Below, piece after piece: positions 7,135-17,008 of a stretch of 53,428 bases of DNA; position 1 is the first letter of the stretch; each line of letters opens with the position of its first letter. The DNA comes from Candidatus Udaeobacter sp. (GTDB lineage Bacteria > Verrucomicrobiota > Verrucomicrobiia > Chthoniobacterales > UBA10450). The notes beneath the pieces are model-generated. The model was not told the DNA's origin, searched no databases, and was given only the letters and a program-made list of their open reading frames with translations. Both the position numbers and the translations under genes were made by a program. Location of the stretch: contig JAALOD010000006.1 in NCBI GenBank assembly GCA_013372845.1, forward strand, positions 9,630 through 63,057, read 5' to 3'.

Positions 7135-8328
7135 CTACCGCCCCGGCATCATCTCCAGCAAAACTCCCTTGAAGTATTCCGTTTCGGGAATCGTCGGCAG
7201 CACGGGATGATCAGGGGCTTGCTCGAATCGTCGCAAACGTCGCGCGGAACGCCGGGCATCGACAAGCGCATCAGAGATTGTTTGCGAAAATGCGGCGTCG
7301 CTTACGTGATGCGAGCATGAAAAGGTCGCCAGCAGACCTTCTTTCGAAAGAAGCTTGAAAGCGCGCATGTGCAGTTCCCTATAACCACGCAACGCGTCGC
7401 GTAGTCCGCTTCTGGTTTTGGTAAAGGACGGCGGATCGAGAACGATCAAATCATACTGCGTCCCGGATTTTTCGGCCGCACGCAGGAACTGAAAGACATC
7501 CTGCTCGATCCATCGCACTTTCAAATCGTTCTGCGCTGCATTTCGTTTCGCGGCCGCGATATTCTCGGAATTTTCTTCAACGCCGGTCACGTCCGAGGCG
7601 CCTGCACGCGCGCAGGTCAACGCAAATGCTCCCTGATTTGTGAAACAGTCCAGCACGCGCCGGTCCCGCGCGAATCCGGCAACAATCCCATAGTTGCGTT
7701 TTTGATCGAGATAGAAGCCGGTTTTTTGTCCGTGCAGGAGATCGAGTTGGAAGTTTACGTCCTCGATTTCGATCTCGATTCGCGCTGGGGCGTCTCCGCG
7801 CAAAACGTTCGTGCGCAACTCCAATCCTTCCGCCTTGCGAACCGGCGCGTCATTTCGCTCGATGATCGTGGCATGCGCTTCCGGCGCATTGGACATCGAG
7901 CCGATGCCGCCTTCAATCGCGTCGGCGATCAAATCTTTTCGCATGTCCATCGCCAGCGTAAGCGTCTGCATCACGAAACAGTCGCCGTACCTGTCGATGA
8001 TTAACCCGGGAAGTCCGTCGCTTTCGCTCCAAACAACGCGGCAAAGCCTTGGATCGAGATGTCGCCGCGTACGGTATTCTGCCGCTTGTGTGATTCGGCG
8101 TTTGAAGAAATCCAGGTCCAAGTCCTGTTTCCGCCGCGAGAAACGGCGCGCCACAATCTGCGACCTGGAATTGTAAATCGCGCTCCCGATTAGATGATCC
8201 TTACCGTCCTTGAGCGAGATGACGTCTCCGTCTGCCGGTTTCCCAAAGACCTTCAGGACTTCGCTCGAAAACACCCAATCGTGTCCGTGCAAAATTCGCG
8301 CCCGCGGTTTGACAACGATTCCGGCCAT
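7135..8328 (-). CDS. rlmI: Class I rRNA cytosine-C5 methyltransferase, RlmI-like
   Basis: A 397-residue protein of the RlmI/YccW family, whose E. coli member methylates C1962 of 23S rRNA. Domains in order: an N-terminal PUA domain (RILHGHDWVFSSEV, then DGKDHLIGSAIYN), a central RlmI-type linker, and a Rossmann methyltransferase with SAM motif VLDCFTNQGAFALTCARAGA. The catalytic region has LIVLDPPSFTKTRS and the nucleophile Cys in FSCSHHV. Length matches the family (about 390-400). It stands alone between two repeat copies. The exact target base is by homology only; the symbol is therefore tentative. Confidence 0.88.
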   Translation of the reverse strand: MAGIVVKPRARILHGHDWVFSSEVLKVFGKPADGDVISLKDGKDHLIGSAIYNSRSQIVARRFSRRKQDLDLDFFKRRITQAAEYRTRRHLDPRLCRVVWSESDGLPGLIIDRYGDCFVMQTLTLAMDMRKDLIADAIEGGIGSMSNAPEAHATIIERNDAPVRKAEGLELRTNVLRGDAPARIEIEIEDVNFQLDLLHGQKTGFYLDQKRNYGIVAGFARDRRVLDCFTNQGAFALTCARAGASDVTGVEENSENIAAAKRNAAQNDLKVRWIEQDVFQFLRAAEKSGTQYDLIVLDPPSFTKTRSGLRDALRGYRELHMRAFKLLSKEGLLATFSCSHHVSDAAFSQTISDALVDARRSARRLRRFEQAPDHPVLPTIPETEYFKGVLLEMMPGR

Positions 8329-8360
8329 AAGAGAGAGGAACCTCCAACGCTCAATTAGTC

Positions 8361-8459
8361 TGTCATTCCGAGCGGAGTCGAGGAATCTCTGGAAATTAGA
8401 TCAGAGATGTCTCGACCCATTCGACTTCGCTCAGGGCAAGACTTTCGCTCGACATGACA
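8361..8459. repeat. Interspersed palindromic repeat family 1, copy B
   Basis: Left arm TGTCATTCCGAGCGGAGTCG...GGAATCTCT and right arm AGAGATGTCTCGA...TTTCGCTCGACATGACA. The right half contains an extra internal block (TTCGACTTCGCTCAGGGCAA), so this copy looks composite. It lies between the divergent methyltransferase and purC genes. Confidence 0.85.
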
Positions 8460-8471
8460 AACAGCATGCGA

Positions 8472-8499
8472 GTTGAAAGTTGAGCGTTGAGCGTTGAGC
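8472..8499. repeat. Tandem heptamer repeat (GTTGARM)4 upstream of purC
   Basis: GTTGAAA is followed by three perfect GTTGAGC units, 28 bp in all, ending 8 bp before the purC ATG. The ORF caller's TTG start lies inside this repeat, which argues against that start. It would sit in the 5' leader and leaves no clear Shine-Dalgarno sequence. Confidence 0.75.
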
Positions 8500-8507
8500 A
8501 TTGGCGC

Positions 8508-9404
8508 ATGCAGACTGCCACACAATTGTCCATCGAACTTCGGGGAATCAAAAAGCTGCGCAGCGGCAAGGTGCGCGAAGTCTTTGATCTTGGCGACACG
8601 CTACTGTTTGTCGCCACCGATCGGATCTCGGCTTTCGACGTGATCCTGCCCGATCCAATTCCTCACAAGGGCGCAGTGCTCAACCAAATTTCGGCGTTCT
8701 GGTTTAAGCATTTCGACAACATCAAGAATCACCTTGTAACGGCGAACTTCGAAGAGTTTTCCAAGGAGTTGCAACCGTTCCGGGAGCAGCTCGCCGGACG
8801 CTCGATGATCGTAAAGAAAACGAAACCGCTCCCCGTGGAATGCGTGGTGCGCGGTTATCTTGCTGGGTCGGGTTGGAAGGAATATCAGGAATCACAGAAC
8901 GTTTGTGGAATCGAGCTTCCGGCCGGACTAAAACAAGCCTCGCAATTGCCAAAGCCAATCTTCACACCGGCGACAAAGGCGGAGCAGGGTCATGACGAGA
9001 ACATCGACATGAAGCGATGTGCTCAGATTCTCGGCGACGAAATCGCTAATCGCGTGAAAACGCTCAGTCTCGAAATCTATTCACGCGGCCGCGAGCACGC
9101 GGCGCAGAAGGGAATCATCGTGGCGGACACGAAATTCGAGTTTGGCATTATCGATGGAGAATTGCTCTTGATCGACGAGTGTCTGACGCCCGATTCGTCG
9201 CGCTTCTGGCCAAAAGATGAATACGCGGTCGGCCAAAGCCCGCCCAGCTTCGATAAACAATTCGTGCGCGATTATCTGGAGACGCTCGACTGGGACAAGG
9301 CTCCCCCTGCGCCGTCTCTGCCGAAGGACGTGATTGAGAAGACGTCGGCGAAATACCTCGAAGCGTTTCGTCGTCTAACGGGTGGCGAACTCGCAACCAC
9401 CTAG
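8508..9404 (+). CDS. purC: Phosphoribosylaminoimidazole-succinocarboxamide synthase
   Basis: SAICAR synthase of purine biosynthesis: it joins CAIR and aspartate with ATP. Visible family motifs: KLRSGKVREVFDLGD at the N-terminus (nucleotide-binding loop), ISAFDVILPDPIPHKG, PVECVVRGYLAGSGWKEY, and DECLTPDSSRFWP near residue 205. This is the longer (about 300-residue) version. I choose ATG 8508 (298 residues) rather than the TTG at 8487, because the latter lies within the heptamer repeat and adds seven residues with no family support. No other pur genes are adjacent. Confidence 0.95.
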   Translation: MQTATQLSIELRGIKKLRSGKVREVFDLGDTLLFVATDRISAFDVILPDPIPHKGAVLNQISAFWFKHFDNIKNHLVTANFEEFSKELQPFREQLAGRSMIVKKTKPLPVECVVRGYLAGSGWKEYQESQNVCGIELPAGLKQASQLPKPIFTPATKAEQGHDENIDMKRCAQILGDEIANRVKTLSLEIYSRGREHAAQKGIIVADTKFEFGIIDGELLLIDECLTPDSSRFWPKDEYAVGQSPPSFDKQFVRDYLETLDWDKAPPAPSLPKDVIEKTSAKYLEAFRRLTGGELATT

Positions 9405-9425
9405 ACCGATCCCGTACAATGGTCC

Positions 9426-9543
9426 TGTCATGTTGAGCCCTTCGGCTTCACTCAGGACAGGCTTCGCGAAACCTCTCTGACTGTTCTCGCGAAAGATTGC
9501 TGCAGAAATGATCAGAGATTCTTCTCTTCGCTCAGAATGACAT
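9426..9543. repeat. Interspersed palindromic repeat family 1, diverged copy C
   Basis: Bounded by TGTCATGTTGAGCCCTTCG at the left and TTCGCTCAGAATGACA at the right. The interior contains AGGACAGGCTTCGCGAAACC and a second inverted segment (TTCTCGCGAAAG). It fills the gap between purC and the broken sulfatase gene. Confidence 0.75.
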
Positions 9544-9609
9544 TTATGAGATAGCTTGCAGGCAGGCGCGCTTGTCGATTCAAGTGCTCGCGCGGGACTC
9601 ATAACGAAA

Positions 9610-11125
9610 ATGTCACTAACCCGGCCCGATATACTCTTTATCATGACGGATCAGCAGCGATTCGATACCATCGCTGCGCTCGGCAACTCGCACGTCTATA
9701 CCCTAACCTCGACCGGCTGGTGCGCCGGGGAATCAGCTTTTCCAATGCATACGCAACTTGTCCGATTTGCATTCCCGCGCGCTACACGATCCGCACAGGA
9801 TGCGAACCGCTCACCACGCGCGTCTTTAGCAATGCAATACCAAAGCCGGCAGCGGGACAGGCGGCCGAAATGGAAGCGCGTTGCGGGCCGTATCTGGGAC
9901 GCACAATGTCGCGCCTGGGATATCGGACTTTTGGAGTCGGAAAGTTCCATACGTATCCGTGGAATGAAGATGTCGGTTACGAAACGCTGTGGCGTTGCGA
10001 AGAGACTTACCACCCGCCGGCCCGCGAAGGTGACGACTACGGTTCATGGCTGACGCGCGAGCATCCGGCGTTTGATTTCCTGGAGCAACCGTTTGGGGAA
10101 CGCACCGAGATGTATTACCTGCCACAGCGCAGTCCGCTTCCCGCGAAGCTAGGCGCCGAAGCGTGGATGGCCGATCGCGCGGTGCAGGAGATTACAAAGT
10201 CGGATAATTCGCGGCCTTTTTTTGGGTTCGTATCATTTGTCGGCCCGCATCCGCCGCTAGCTCCGCCAATTCCCTTCAATCGGATGTACGATCCCGATCG
10301 AATGCCCGACCTCGTTCTCGGCAGGATCGAGGAAGATCATTTGGATGAAGAGATTCCGTTCATGCGATATGCCATCTGGGCGGATGCAATCAATCCGGCG
10401 TTAGCGCGAATCGTGAAGGCACGATATTACGGCGAAATCAGTTATCTGGATCATTGTGTTGGACGAATCCTCGACGCGATCGAAGCGCGATCGAAATCCG
10501 AGAACATTCTTGTCTGCTTTTTTTCGGATCACGGCGACCTTTTGGGTGATCATCACGGGTGGCAGAAACAAAACTTCTTGGAGGCCGCATGCCGCGTTCC
10601 TTTGCTGCTTAGTTGACCGGCGATGCTGCCGAACGGAACTATTCGGAATGAATTGATCAGCCTCGCAGACTTGTTCGGAATCGCGACTGAGGCGGCCGGC
10701 GAGTGTTCCGTGCGAGAAGGAGTGAATGTTCTGAAAATGCTGCGAGGCGAATGCGCGCCGCGTGAATATCTTGTCGGTATGGTTGAATCTCCCGGCTCAC
10801 ACGATTTCAAACTCATGGTGGTACGGATGAGTGGAAATATATTTTCATGGCAAACGGAAGCCGGGAACAGCTTTTCAATCTCAGGAAAGACCCAAACGAG
10901 CTGTCGAACTGCGTCGGATCTGCTTCTCGGGTCAGGAACGAGCTGCATGCTTTAGGTGTGCAAGCGTGCCGCGCTCCGGGCGCGGCAGACGCTGTCGACG
11001 GCGACAAGCTTCGGGCGTTCCCTTTCCGCGAACGCCCACGGACGCGCATCTATCAATTCGACCGGTCGCGTGGCGTCGTTGGATTTCCCGATCATCCGCA
11101 GGACGCATTGAAAGGTTTCGACTGA
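9610..11125 (+). pseudogene. Sulfatase (formylglycine-type), disrupted by two frameshifts and one stop
   Basis: The parts together spell an arylsulfatase-like enzyme of about 500 residues. ATG 9610 opens MSLTRPDILFIMTDQQRFD with the metal-binding Asp. After a one-base loss near 9701-9706 (HVYT then NLDRLVRRGISFS in another frame) comes CPICIPARYTIRTG, holding the CxPxR site whose Cys is converted to formylglycine. Later motifs are FGVGKFHTYPW and FFSDHGDLLGDHHGWQK. TGA at 10614-10616 stands where a Trp codon is expected (LLLS-stop-PAMLPNG), and the same frame continues. A further shift near 10820-10830 leads into KYIFMANGSREQLFNLRKDP, the usual sulfatase tail. The three lesions imply a dead gene, unless this is a patch of poor sequence. 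Confidence 0.85.
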
Positions 11126-11339
11126 TAGTGTTGGTAAATGGTTATTTGGTGTTCAGGCGGATAGTTGCGCCTGAGAACTTCGGACCCCTCACCTAAGGGG
11201 AGAGGCGAAACAAACGCCGTGGAACTGATAATTGACCAACGCTACTGTTTTGATCGCTGCCAGTTGAAGCGCGCGAACTAATATGGACCTACCTCAGGAA
11301 AGCAAGGGCTGGTGGTGAAGCCGGTCGCTGCGAAGAAGA

Positions 11340-12323
11340 TTACGAAATCAATTCGCTAACGAGGGACTTCTCTTCTTTTAATTCCGCCACCGACGCGTCG
11401 ATTTTCGCGCGGCTGAAATCGTTGATCGGAAGTCCCTGCACAATTTCCCATTTTCCACCGCGCACACGAACCGGGAATGATGAGATCAATCCTTTCTCGA
11501 CGTCATAATTCCCGTCGGAACAAACCGCCACGCTATGCCAGTCGTCACCCGGCGTGTCGTTTATGAGCGAAAAGACGGTGTCGACGACTGCGTTCGCCGC
11601 GGAACCGGCCGACGAAAGTCCTCGCGCCTTGATCACCGCGGCGCCGCGTTGTTGCACGGTGGCGATGAATTCTTCCTTCAACCATTTTTCGTCTCGGATC
11701 ACCTCGTTCGCCGGACGATTGTCGATCCTGGCATTGTAGAAATCGGGATACTGCGTCGAGGAGTGATTTCCCCAGATGGTCATGTTCGTGACCAAGCCAA
11801 TGCCTACACCGGCCTTATGTGCCAGTTGCGCGCGCGCACGGTTTTCGTCCAGTCGGGTCATGGCAAACCAGCGATCGCTTGGAATCTCTTTGGCGTTATT
11901 CATCGCAATCAGACAATTCGTATTGCAAGGGTTTCCCACTACGAGCACGCGTACATCGGAGGCGGCATTTTTTTCGATTGCCTGACCTTGTCCGATGAAA
12001 ATTTTGCCGTTAATCCCGAGTAAATCCTTCCGCTCCATGCCCGCCTTGCGCGGGACACTTCCCACCAGCAGCGCCCAATTCACATCCCGGAAACCTTCAT
12101 TGAGGTCCGCTGTGGGCACAACTGATTCCAGCAACGGAAAGGCGCAATCGTGCAATTCCATCACGACGCCATCCAGCGCGCCGAGCGCATCCGGAATTTC
12201 GATCAAATGGAGTTTGAGCGGTTGGTCCGGCCCGAACATCTGTCCAGAGGCGATGCGGAACAGAAGCGCGTAACCAATTTGCCCGGCCGCGCCTGTTACA
12301 GCGACTCTAATCGGTATCTTCAT
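11340..12323 (-). CDS. mdh: Malate dehydrogenase
   Basis: A 327-residue NAD(P)-dependent malate dehydrogenase (TCA cycle, malate to oxaloacetate). N-terminal Rossmann motif [21 protein letters not shown], substrate loop [13 protein letters not shown] with its Arg, [13 protein letters not shown], and the catalytic His in [13 protein letters not shown] are all present. This is the longer cytosolic/actinobacterial-type family rather than the MDH-3 lactate-like form. The ORF opens at 12362, but the start [11 protein letters not shown] at 12323 matches the family N-terminus; the 13 extra residues have no support. It is divergent from sufE. Confidence 0.94.
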   Translation of the reverse strand: MKIPIRVAVTGAAGQIGYALLFRIASGQMFGPDQPLKLHLIEIPDALGALDGVVMELHDCAFPLLESVVPTADLNEGFRDVNWALLVGSVPRKAGMERKDLLGINGKIFIGQGQAIEKNAASDVRVLVVGNPCNTNCLIAMNNAKEIPSDRWFAMTRLDENRARAQLAHKAGVGIGLVTNMTIWGNHSSTQYPDFYNARIDNRPANEVIRDEKWLKEEFIATVQQRGAAVIKARGLSSAGSAANAVVDTVFSLINDTPGDDWHSVAVCSDGNYDVEKGLISSFPVRVRGGKWEIVQGLPINDFSRAKIDASVAELKEEKSLVSELIS

Positions 12324-12387
12324 GATGCAATTAGGCATAAACGCCTTGGTGAGCAAAGCCAAAGGAGTGATAGATTAACGATTGTCC

Positions 12388-12843
12388 ATGTATCCGACCA
12401 AGCTAAACAAGATCATCAACCTCTTCGAGTCGCTCCCCGAAGATGAGCGGCGCGAGACGCTCGTTTCCTACGCAGACAGCGCGAAGAAGCAGGAGCCGCG
12501 CGAAGGCGAGAACTTTGACCTTGTCGACGTGCGAAAGGACGAGGAATGCACAGACACGGTCGGCGTTTATCTGCACGTGGATGAAGACGGCAGAGCACAC
12601 ATTCGCATGACGCTCGGTCCGGAAGTGCAAACACTTACCCGCTCCATGACGGCGATTCTTTGCAAGGGACTGGAGGGCTCGACACCGCAGGAAATTCTCG
12701 ATCTCCCCAGCGATTTCGTAACCCGCATCGTCGGAACGGAGCTGGTGCGAATCCGCAGCCAGACGGTCTATTACGTCCTCACGCGCATCAAAAGCATCTG
12801 CAAAGTTTGGCTGGACCGGCAACGCATGGCGCAGGTGGCGTAG
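12388..12843 (+). CDS. sufE: SufE-family sulfur acceptor protein
   Basis: A 151-residue protein of the SufE family, which accepts persulfide sulfur from a SufS cysteine desulfurase for Fe-S cluster assembly. The family body is clear: KIINLFESLPEDERRE, the Cys-bearing segment DEECTDTVGVYLHVDEDG, then MTAILCKGLEGSTPQEILDLPSDF. The Cys in EECTD corresponds to the sulfur-accepting residue. ATG 12388 is preferred to the TTG two codons earlier; AAGGAG at 12362 is rather far from both. No suf operon genes adjoin. The TAG stop lies inside the palindromic repeat that follows. Confidence 0.85.
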   Translation: MYPTKLNKIINLFESLPEDERRETLVSYADSAKKQEPREGENFDLVDVRKDEECTDTVGVYLHVDEDGRAHIRMTLGPEVQTLTRSMTAILCKGLEGSTPQEILDLPSDFVTRIVGTELVRIRSQTVYYVLTRIKSICKVWLDRQRMAQVA

Positions 12844-12956
12844 CATAGCCGTCTCGGCTGGGGGCGGCGGGCGTCTCGCCTGCCGGATGGGACTGCGCGA
12901 AGAGTACCGAGTAGGCGCGGACTCCGCTCGCCCCACAGGCAAGATGCCTATGCTAC
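12840..12956. repeat. Interspersed palindromic repeat, family 2
   Basis: GTAGCATAG at 12840 and CTATGCTAC at 12948-12956 are exact 9-bp inverted ends. Between them lie CGTCTCGCCTGCCGG and GCTCGCCCCACAGGCAAGATG, which pair imperfectly. The left end includes the TAG stop codon of sufE, so the element lies flush against or inside the reading frame end. A partial relative may lie at about 17961-18000. Confidence 0.8.
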
Positions 12957-13007
12957 GATTCTCGCGTGACGTTCGTGTGATTTCGTTTACTGTCCGCGCT
13001 GGCGCAG

Positions 13008-16000
13008 ATGCCGCGAAATAACGAGCTTAAGAAAATCCTGCTGATCGGCTCAGGTCCAATCGTGATCGGACAGGGCTGCGAATTTGATTATTCCGGCGTG
13101 CAAGCGTGCAAGGCACTCCGAGAGGAAGGCTATGAGGTCGTGCTGGTGAATTCCAACCCGGCTACCATCATGACCGATCCAGAATTCGCGGATCGTACGT
13201 ATATCGAACCGATCACGCCCGAGGTAATCGAGGCAATCATGGAGCGCGAAAAACCGGACGCCATTTTGCCAACTTTGGGCGGACAAACGGCACTGAACGC
13301 TGCGATGGAGTTGAACCGCAACGGTGCGCTGGCGCGACATGGCGTGAAGCTAATCGGAGCAAACGCTCAAGCCATCGCAAAAGGCGAAGATCGGCAATTG
13401 TTCAAGGAAGCGATGTTGCGCATCGGGTTGGAAGTGCCGCGCTCCGGCGTGGCGCGTTCGCTCGCGGATATCAATCGCATCGTTGGTGAGATCGGAACGT
13501 TCCCGCTCATTATTCGGCCGGCGTTCACTCTGGGCGGGACCGGTGGCGGCATCGCGTACAATCGCGAGGAACTCGATGCGATTGTTGCACGCGGCCTCGA
13601 TCTCTCGCCGGTCCACGAAGTGCTAATCGAAGAATCGCTGGTTGGCTGGAAGGAATTCGAGATGGAAGTGATGCGCGACCGCATGGACAACTGCGTGGTC
13701 GTCTGTTCCATCGAGAATTTCGATCCGATGGGCGTGCATACGGGCGACTCCATCACTGTCGCGCCGGCGCAGACCCTCACGGACAAGGAATACCAGATGA
13801 TGCGCGACGCCTCGTTCGCGGTCATTCGCGAGATCGGCGTGGAGACCGGCGGGTCGAATATTCAGTTTGCGGTGCACCCCGACAACGGCCGGATGGTCGT
13901 GATCGAAATGAATCCGCGGGTGTCGCGCTCCAGTGCGCTGGCATCGAAGGCAACGGGTTTTCCGATTGCGAAAATTGCGGCAAAACTCGCAGTCGGTTAC
14001 ACGCTGGATGAAATCAAAAACGATATCACCCGCGAAACCCCGGCATGCTTCGAGCCAACCATCGATTACTGCGTGGTCAAAGTACCGCGGTTTACGTTCG
14101 AAAAGTTTCCACAGGCGGAAGCGACGCTTACGACACGAATGAAAAGTGTCGGCGAAGCGATGGCGATCGGCCGCACGTTTAAGGAAGCGTTACAAAAAGC
14201 ACTGCGCAGCCTGGAGATCAAACGCTTCGGCCTATGTGGCGATGGCGCAAATAAAGATGTGGACGCTGAGACCCTGCGTCTGAAGCTCGCGATCCCGAAC
14301 GCGGAACGGATTTTTTATCTAGCTCAGGCATTTCAAGACGGAATGTCGATCGACGAAGTTTTCGAACTGACCAAGATCGACAGATGGTTCTTGAGCAATC
14401 TGGCGGAGATCGTGACCGGAACGCAATGTTTGAAGACTAAAGATTTGCTGCGCGCCAAGAAACTTGGTTTTTCGGATCGCCAACTGGCTGTGGCGAACGG
14501 AGTCAGCGCAACTGAAATCCGTGCGAAGCGGCAGTCGTCAGGCGTCATTCCCACTTATCGCCTCGTCGATACCTGCGCGGCAGAGTTTGAAGCTTACACG
14601 CCGTATTACTACTCGACGTATGGCGACGAGAACGAGCGGCGTGAAAGTGGTAAGCGAAAGATCATGATCCTGGGTGGCGGACCGAACCGGATCGGCCAGG
14701 GAATTGAATTCGACTATTGCTGCGTGCACGCGGCTTTTGCCCTGCGCGAACTCGGATTCGAAACAATCATGGTCAACTCGAATCCGGAAACGGTCTCCAC
14801 GGATTACGACACGAGCGACAAACTTTACTTTGAGCCGCTCACGCTCGAAGACGTGCTCAACATTTATGACCAGGAGAAACCCGAGGGCGTGTTCGTCCAG
14901 TTTGGCGGCCAAACGCCGCTGAATCTGGCGGGCGGATTGAAGGCGGCAGGCGTACCCATTCTTGGCACGCAGCCTGAAAGCATCGAGACCGCAGAAGATC
15001 GGGGCTTGTTTGCGGAGATGCTTGACAAACTTGGTCTGCGCCAAACCCCGAATGGGTCCGCGACGAGCACCGAAGACGCCGTCGCGATAGCCAGAAAAAT
15101 CGGCTATCCTGCACTTGTTAGGCCGAGCTTCGTTCTCGGCGGACGCGCCATGGAGCTTATCTACAATGAGGAGGACCTTTGGCGCTACATGGCGAGCGCA
15201 ATTGAGGTAACGCCTGATCGTCCCGTGCTGATCGATCGTTTTTTGGAAGATGCGATTGAGGTGGATGTCGATTGCATTTCTGATGGCGAAACGACAGTGA
15301 TCGGTGCAATCATGGAGCACATCGAGGAGGCAGGCATTCACAGCGGTGACAGCGCATGCGTCATTCCGACATTCTCCTTGTCGCAAACAATTCTGGATGA
15401 GATTTCCGCTGCCACAAAGGCGATGGCGCGCGAGTTGAAGGTGCGAGGCCTGATGAATGTGCAATTCGCCGTGAAGGGCGACGACGTTTACGTGCTGGAA
15501 GTGAATCCGCGCGCGTCCCGCACGGTTCCCTTCGTTAGCAAGGCAATTGGTGTTCCGCTTGCAAAACTCGCTGCCAAAGTGATGACCGGAAAATCATTGC
15601 GCGAGCTCGGTTTCACAAAGGAAATCGTGCCGAAACACTTCTCAGTGAAGGAAGCTGTGTTCCCCTTTCTGCGCTACGAAGGCCTGGATATCTCGCTCGG
15701 GCCGGAGATGAAATCGACCGGCGAAGTCATGGGGATGGATGTGGATCTCGGCCTCGCCTATGCAAAATCGCAAATGGCGGCACCGCCGCCGCTGCCGAAA
15801 AAAGGAAAGGTGTTCATCAGCGTCAAGGACACTGACAAGGAAGCGGTGATTCAGGTCGCGCGGGAGTTTGTGAAACTCGGCTTCGAAATCATTTCCACAA
15901 GCGGCACTGCGGATGCCCTTACAAAAGCGAAAATCAAGATCACCAAGGTCTTCAAAATTCACGAAGGACGCCCAAACGTCCTGGACCGCATCAAGAATGG

Positions 16001-16196
16001 CGACATCAACTTCATCATCAACACGCCGAGTGGGAAAATTCCGCGCGAGCACGAAGTGGTCATTCGCAATGCGGCGCTGGCCGCGAAGATTCCCATCATG
16101 ACGACGGTGCGCGCCGCGTTGGCGAGCGCAAACGGAATCCGGTCACTGCAAAAACGGAAAGTTCAGGTGCGCAGTCTGCAGGAATACCATAAATGA
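13008..16196 (+). CDS. carB: Carbamoyl-phosphate synthase large subunit
   Basis: A 1062-residue enzyme making carbamoyl phosphate for pyrimidine and arginine synthesis. Two homologous ATP-grasp halves are seen: the first begins [23 protein letters not shown], the second (from about residue 545) [21 protein letters not shown]. Each has a biotin-carboxylase-like nucleotide site ([42 protein letters not shown]). A C-terminal MGS-like allosteric domain follows ([20 protein letters not shown]). Length matches the usual 1050-1080. No carA is in the window. The TGA lies at the start of a micro-repeat run. Confidence 0.97.
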   Translation: MPRNNELKKILLIGSGPIVIGQGCEFDYSGVQACKALREEGYEVVLVNSNPATIMTDPEFADRTYIEPITPEVIEAIMEREKPDAILPTLGGQTALNAAMELNRNGALARHGVKLIGANAQAIAKGEDRQLFKEAMLRIGLEVPRSGVARSLADINRIVGEIGTFPLIIRPAFTLGGTGGGIAYNREELDAIVARGLDLSPVHEVLIEESLVGWKEFEMEVMRDRMDNCVVVCSIENFDPMGVHTGDSITVAPAQTLTDKEYQMMRDASFAVIREIGVETGGSNIQFAVHPDNGRMVVIEMNPRVSRSSALASKATGFPIAKIAAKLAVGYTLDEIKNDITRETPACFEPTIDYCVVKVPRFTFEKFPQAEATLTTRMKSVGEAMAIGRTFKEALQKALRSLEIKRFGLCGDGANKDVDAETLRLKLAIPNAERIFYLAQAFQDGMSIDEVFELTKIDRWFLSNLAEIVTGTQCLKTKDLLRAKKLGFSDRQLAVANGVSATEIRAKRQSSGVIPTYRLVDTCAAEFEAYTPYYYSTYGDENERRESGKRKIMILGGGPNRIGQGIEFDYCCVHAAFALRELGFETIMVNSNPETVSTDYDTSDKLYFEPLTLEDVLNIYDQEKPEGVFVQFGGQTPLNLAGGLKAAGVPILGTQPESIETAEDRGLFAEMLDKLGLRQTPNGSATSTEDAVAIARKIGYPALVRPSFVLGGRAMELIYNEEDLWRYMASAIEVTPDRPVLIDRFLEDAIEVDVDCISDGETTVIGAIMEHIEEAGIHSGDSACVIPTFSLSQTILDEISAATKAMARELKVRGLMNVQFAVKGDDVYVLEVNPRASRTVPFVSKAIGVPLAKLAAKVMTGKSLRELGFTKEIVPKHFSVKEAVFPFLRYEGLDISLGPEMKSTGEVMGMDVDLGLAYAKSQMAAPPPLPKKGKVFISVKDTDKEAVIQVAREFVKLGFEIISTSGTADALTKAKIKITKVFKIHEGRPNVLDRIKNGDINFIINTPSGKIPREHEVVIRNAALAAKIPIMTTVRAALASANGIRSLQKRKVQVRSLQEYHK

Positions 16197-16252
16197 ATGA
16201 CGAAATCCCAATGACGAATGACGAAACAAATCCGAATGACCGGAATGACAAA
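16194..16252. repeat. AATGACGAA micro-repeat cluster at the carB stop codon
   Basis: Units related to AATGACGAA or AATGACCGG recur about every 8-17 bp (AATGACGAAATCCC, AATGACGAATGACG, GAATGACCGGAATGAC). The first unit includes the TGA stop of carB. Such low-complexity ATGAC runs are a separate repeat type from the hairpins; no function is evident. Confidence 0.65.
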
Positions 16253-16269
16253 TGCCCAACGTTCAATTC

Positions 16270-16373
16270 TGTCATTCCGAGCGAAGTCGAGGAATCTCTG
16301 ATTGATCATCTAGAGATGTCTCCAGGCTTCGCATGAAGCTACGGCTTGGCAGGCGACTTCGCTCGACATGACA
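16270..16373. repeat. Interspersed palindromic repeat family 1, copy D
   Basis: Left arm TGTCATTCCGAGCGAAGTCG...GGAATCTCT, right arm AGAGATGTCTCC...GACTTCGCTCGACATGACA. The right half carries an insert (TTCGCATGAAGCTACGGCTTGGC) compared with copy A. It ends 23 bp before the cyclophilin start codon and is therefore likely in its 5' leader. Confidence 0.85.
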
Positions 16374-16396
16374 TTGCATTGATGTCATTTGTCAGC

Positions 16397-16999
16397 ATGA
16401 AATTCTCGATCCTCCTTGCCGCACTGTTAAGCACTGTGGCCTTTGCCGCCGAAGAAAAGAAAGAAACTCCTCCTATGAGTACCCCAAACGAAGTCGCTGT
16501 GATCAAAACTAACGAAGGTGAAATGGTAGTGCAGTTTTGGACTGATGCCGCGCCAGATACAATCCAGAATTTTAAGAAGCTGGCGCGTCAAGGCTTCTAC
16601 GATGGAACCATCTTCCACCGCATCGTCAAGGGGTTCATGATTCAGGGCGGCGACCCTAATTCAAAGGACCCGGCGAAAGAGAGCTCTTACGGAGAAGGCG
16701 GCCCCGGTTACAAAATCAAAGCCGAGTTTAACAATCATTCCCACGATCGCGGTGTCATCTCGATGGCGCGAGGGCCTGATCCAGATTCGGCCGGCTCGCA
16801 ATTCTTCATCTGCCTCGCACCCGTTCGGCGACTCGATGGGCAATACACGACGTTCGGCAAATTGATCAAAGGCGATGACGTGCTCGACAAAATCGGCAAT
16901 ACGCCGGTCGAGCGAAATGCACAGGGCGAAGTGAGCAAGCCGACGAAACGCGTGGTGATCGAAAGCGTGAAGATCGTCCCGGCGGAATCGGTTAAGTAA
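16397..16999 (+). CDS. Secreted cyclophilin-type peptidyl-prolyl cis-trans isomerase
   Basis: A 200-residue protein with a signal peptide (MKFSILLAALLSTVAFAAEE, likely cut after AFA) and one cyclophilin domain. The active-site strand FHRIVKGFMIQGGDP, then GVISMARGPDPDSAGSQFFI, contain the conserved Arg, Phe, Met and Gln positions of bacterial cyclophilins. Hence it catalyses prolyl isomerisation in the periplasm or outside the cell. The ORF track extends upstream through the repeat to 16346, but the signal peptide fixes the start at 16397. It stands alone between two family 1 repeat copies. Confidence 0.92.
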   Translation: MKFSILLAALLSTVAFAAEEKKETPPMSTPNEVAVIKTNEGEMVVQFWTDAAPDTIQNFKKLARQGFYDGTIFHRIVKGFMIQGGDPNSKDPAKESSYGEGGPGYKIKAEFNNHSHDRGVISMARGPDPDSAGSQFFICLAPVRRLDGQYTTFGKLIKGDDVLDKIGNTPVERNAQGEVSKPTKRVVIESVKIVPAESVK

Positions 17000-17008
17000 T
17001 TAGCTCAC

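Noticed and set aside
10614-10616. TGA as a sense (Trp or selenocysteine) codon in the sulfatase
   Set aside because: The same gene has two frameshifts, no SECIS-like hairpin is evident, and many genes here end normally with TGA.
14538-15464. 308-codon minus-strand ORF inside carB
   Set aside because: Lies wholly opposite conserved carB sequence, with no domain or ribosome-binding site; a codon-bias shadow.
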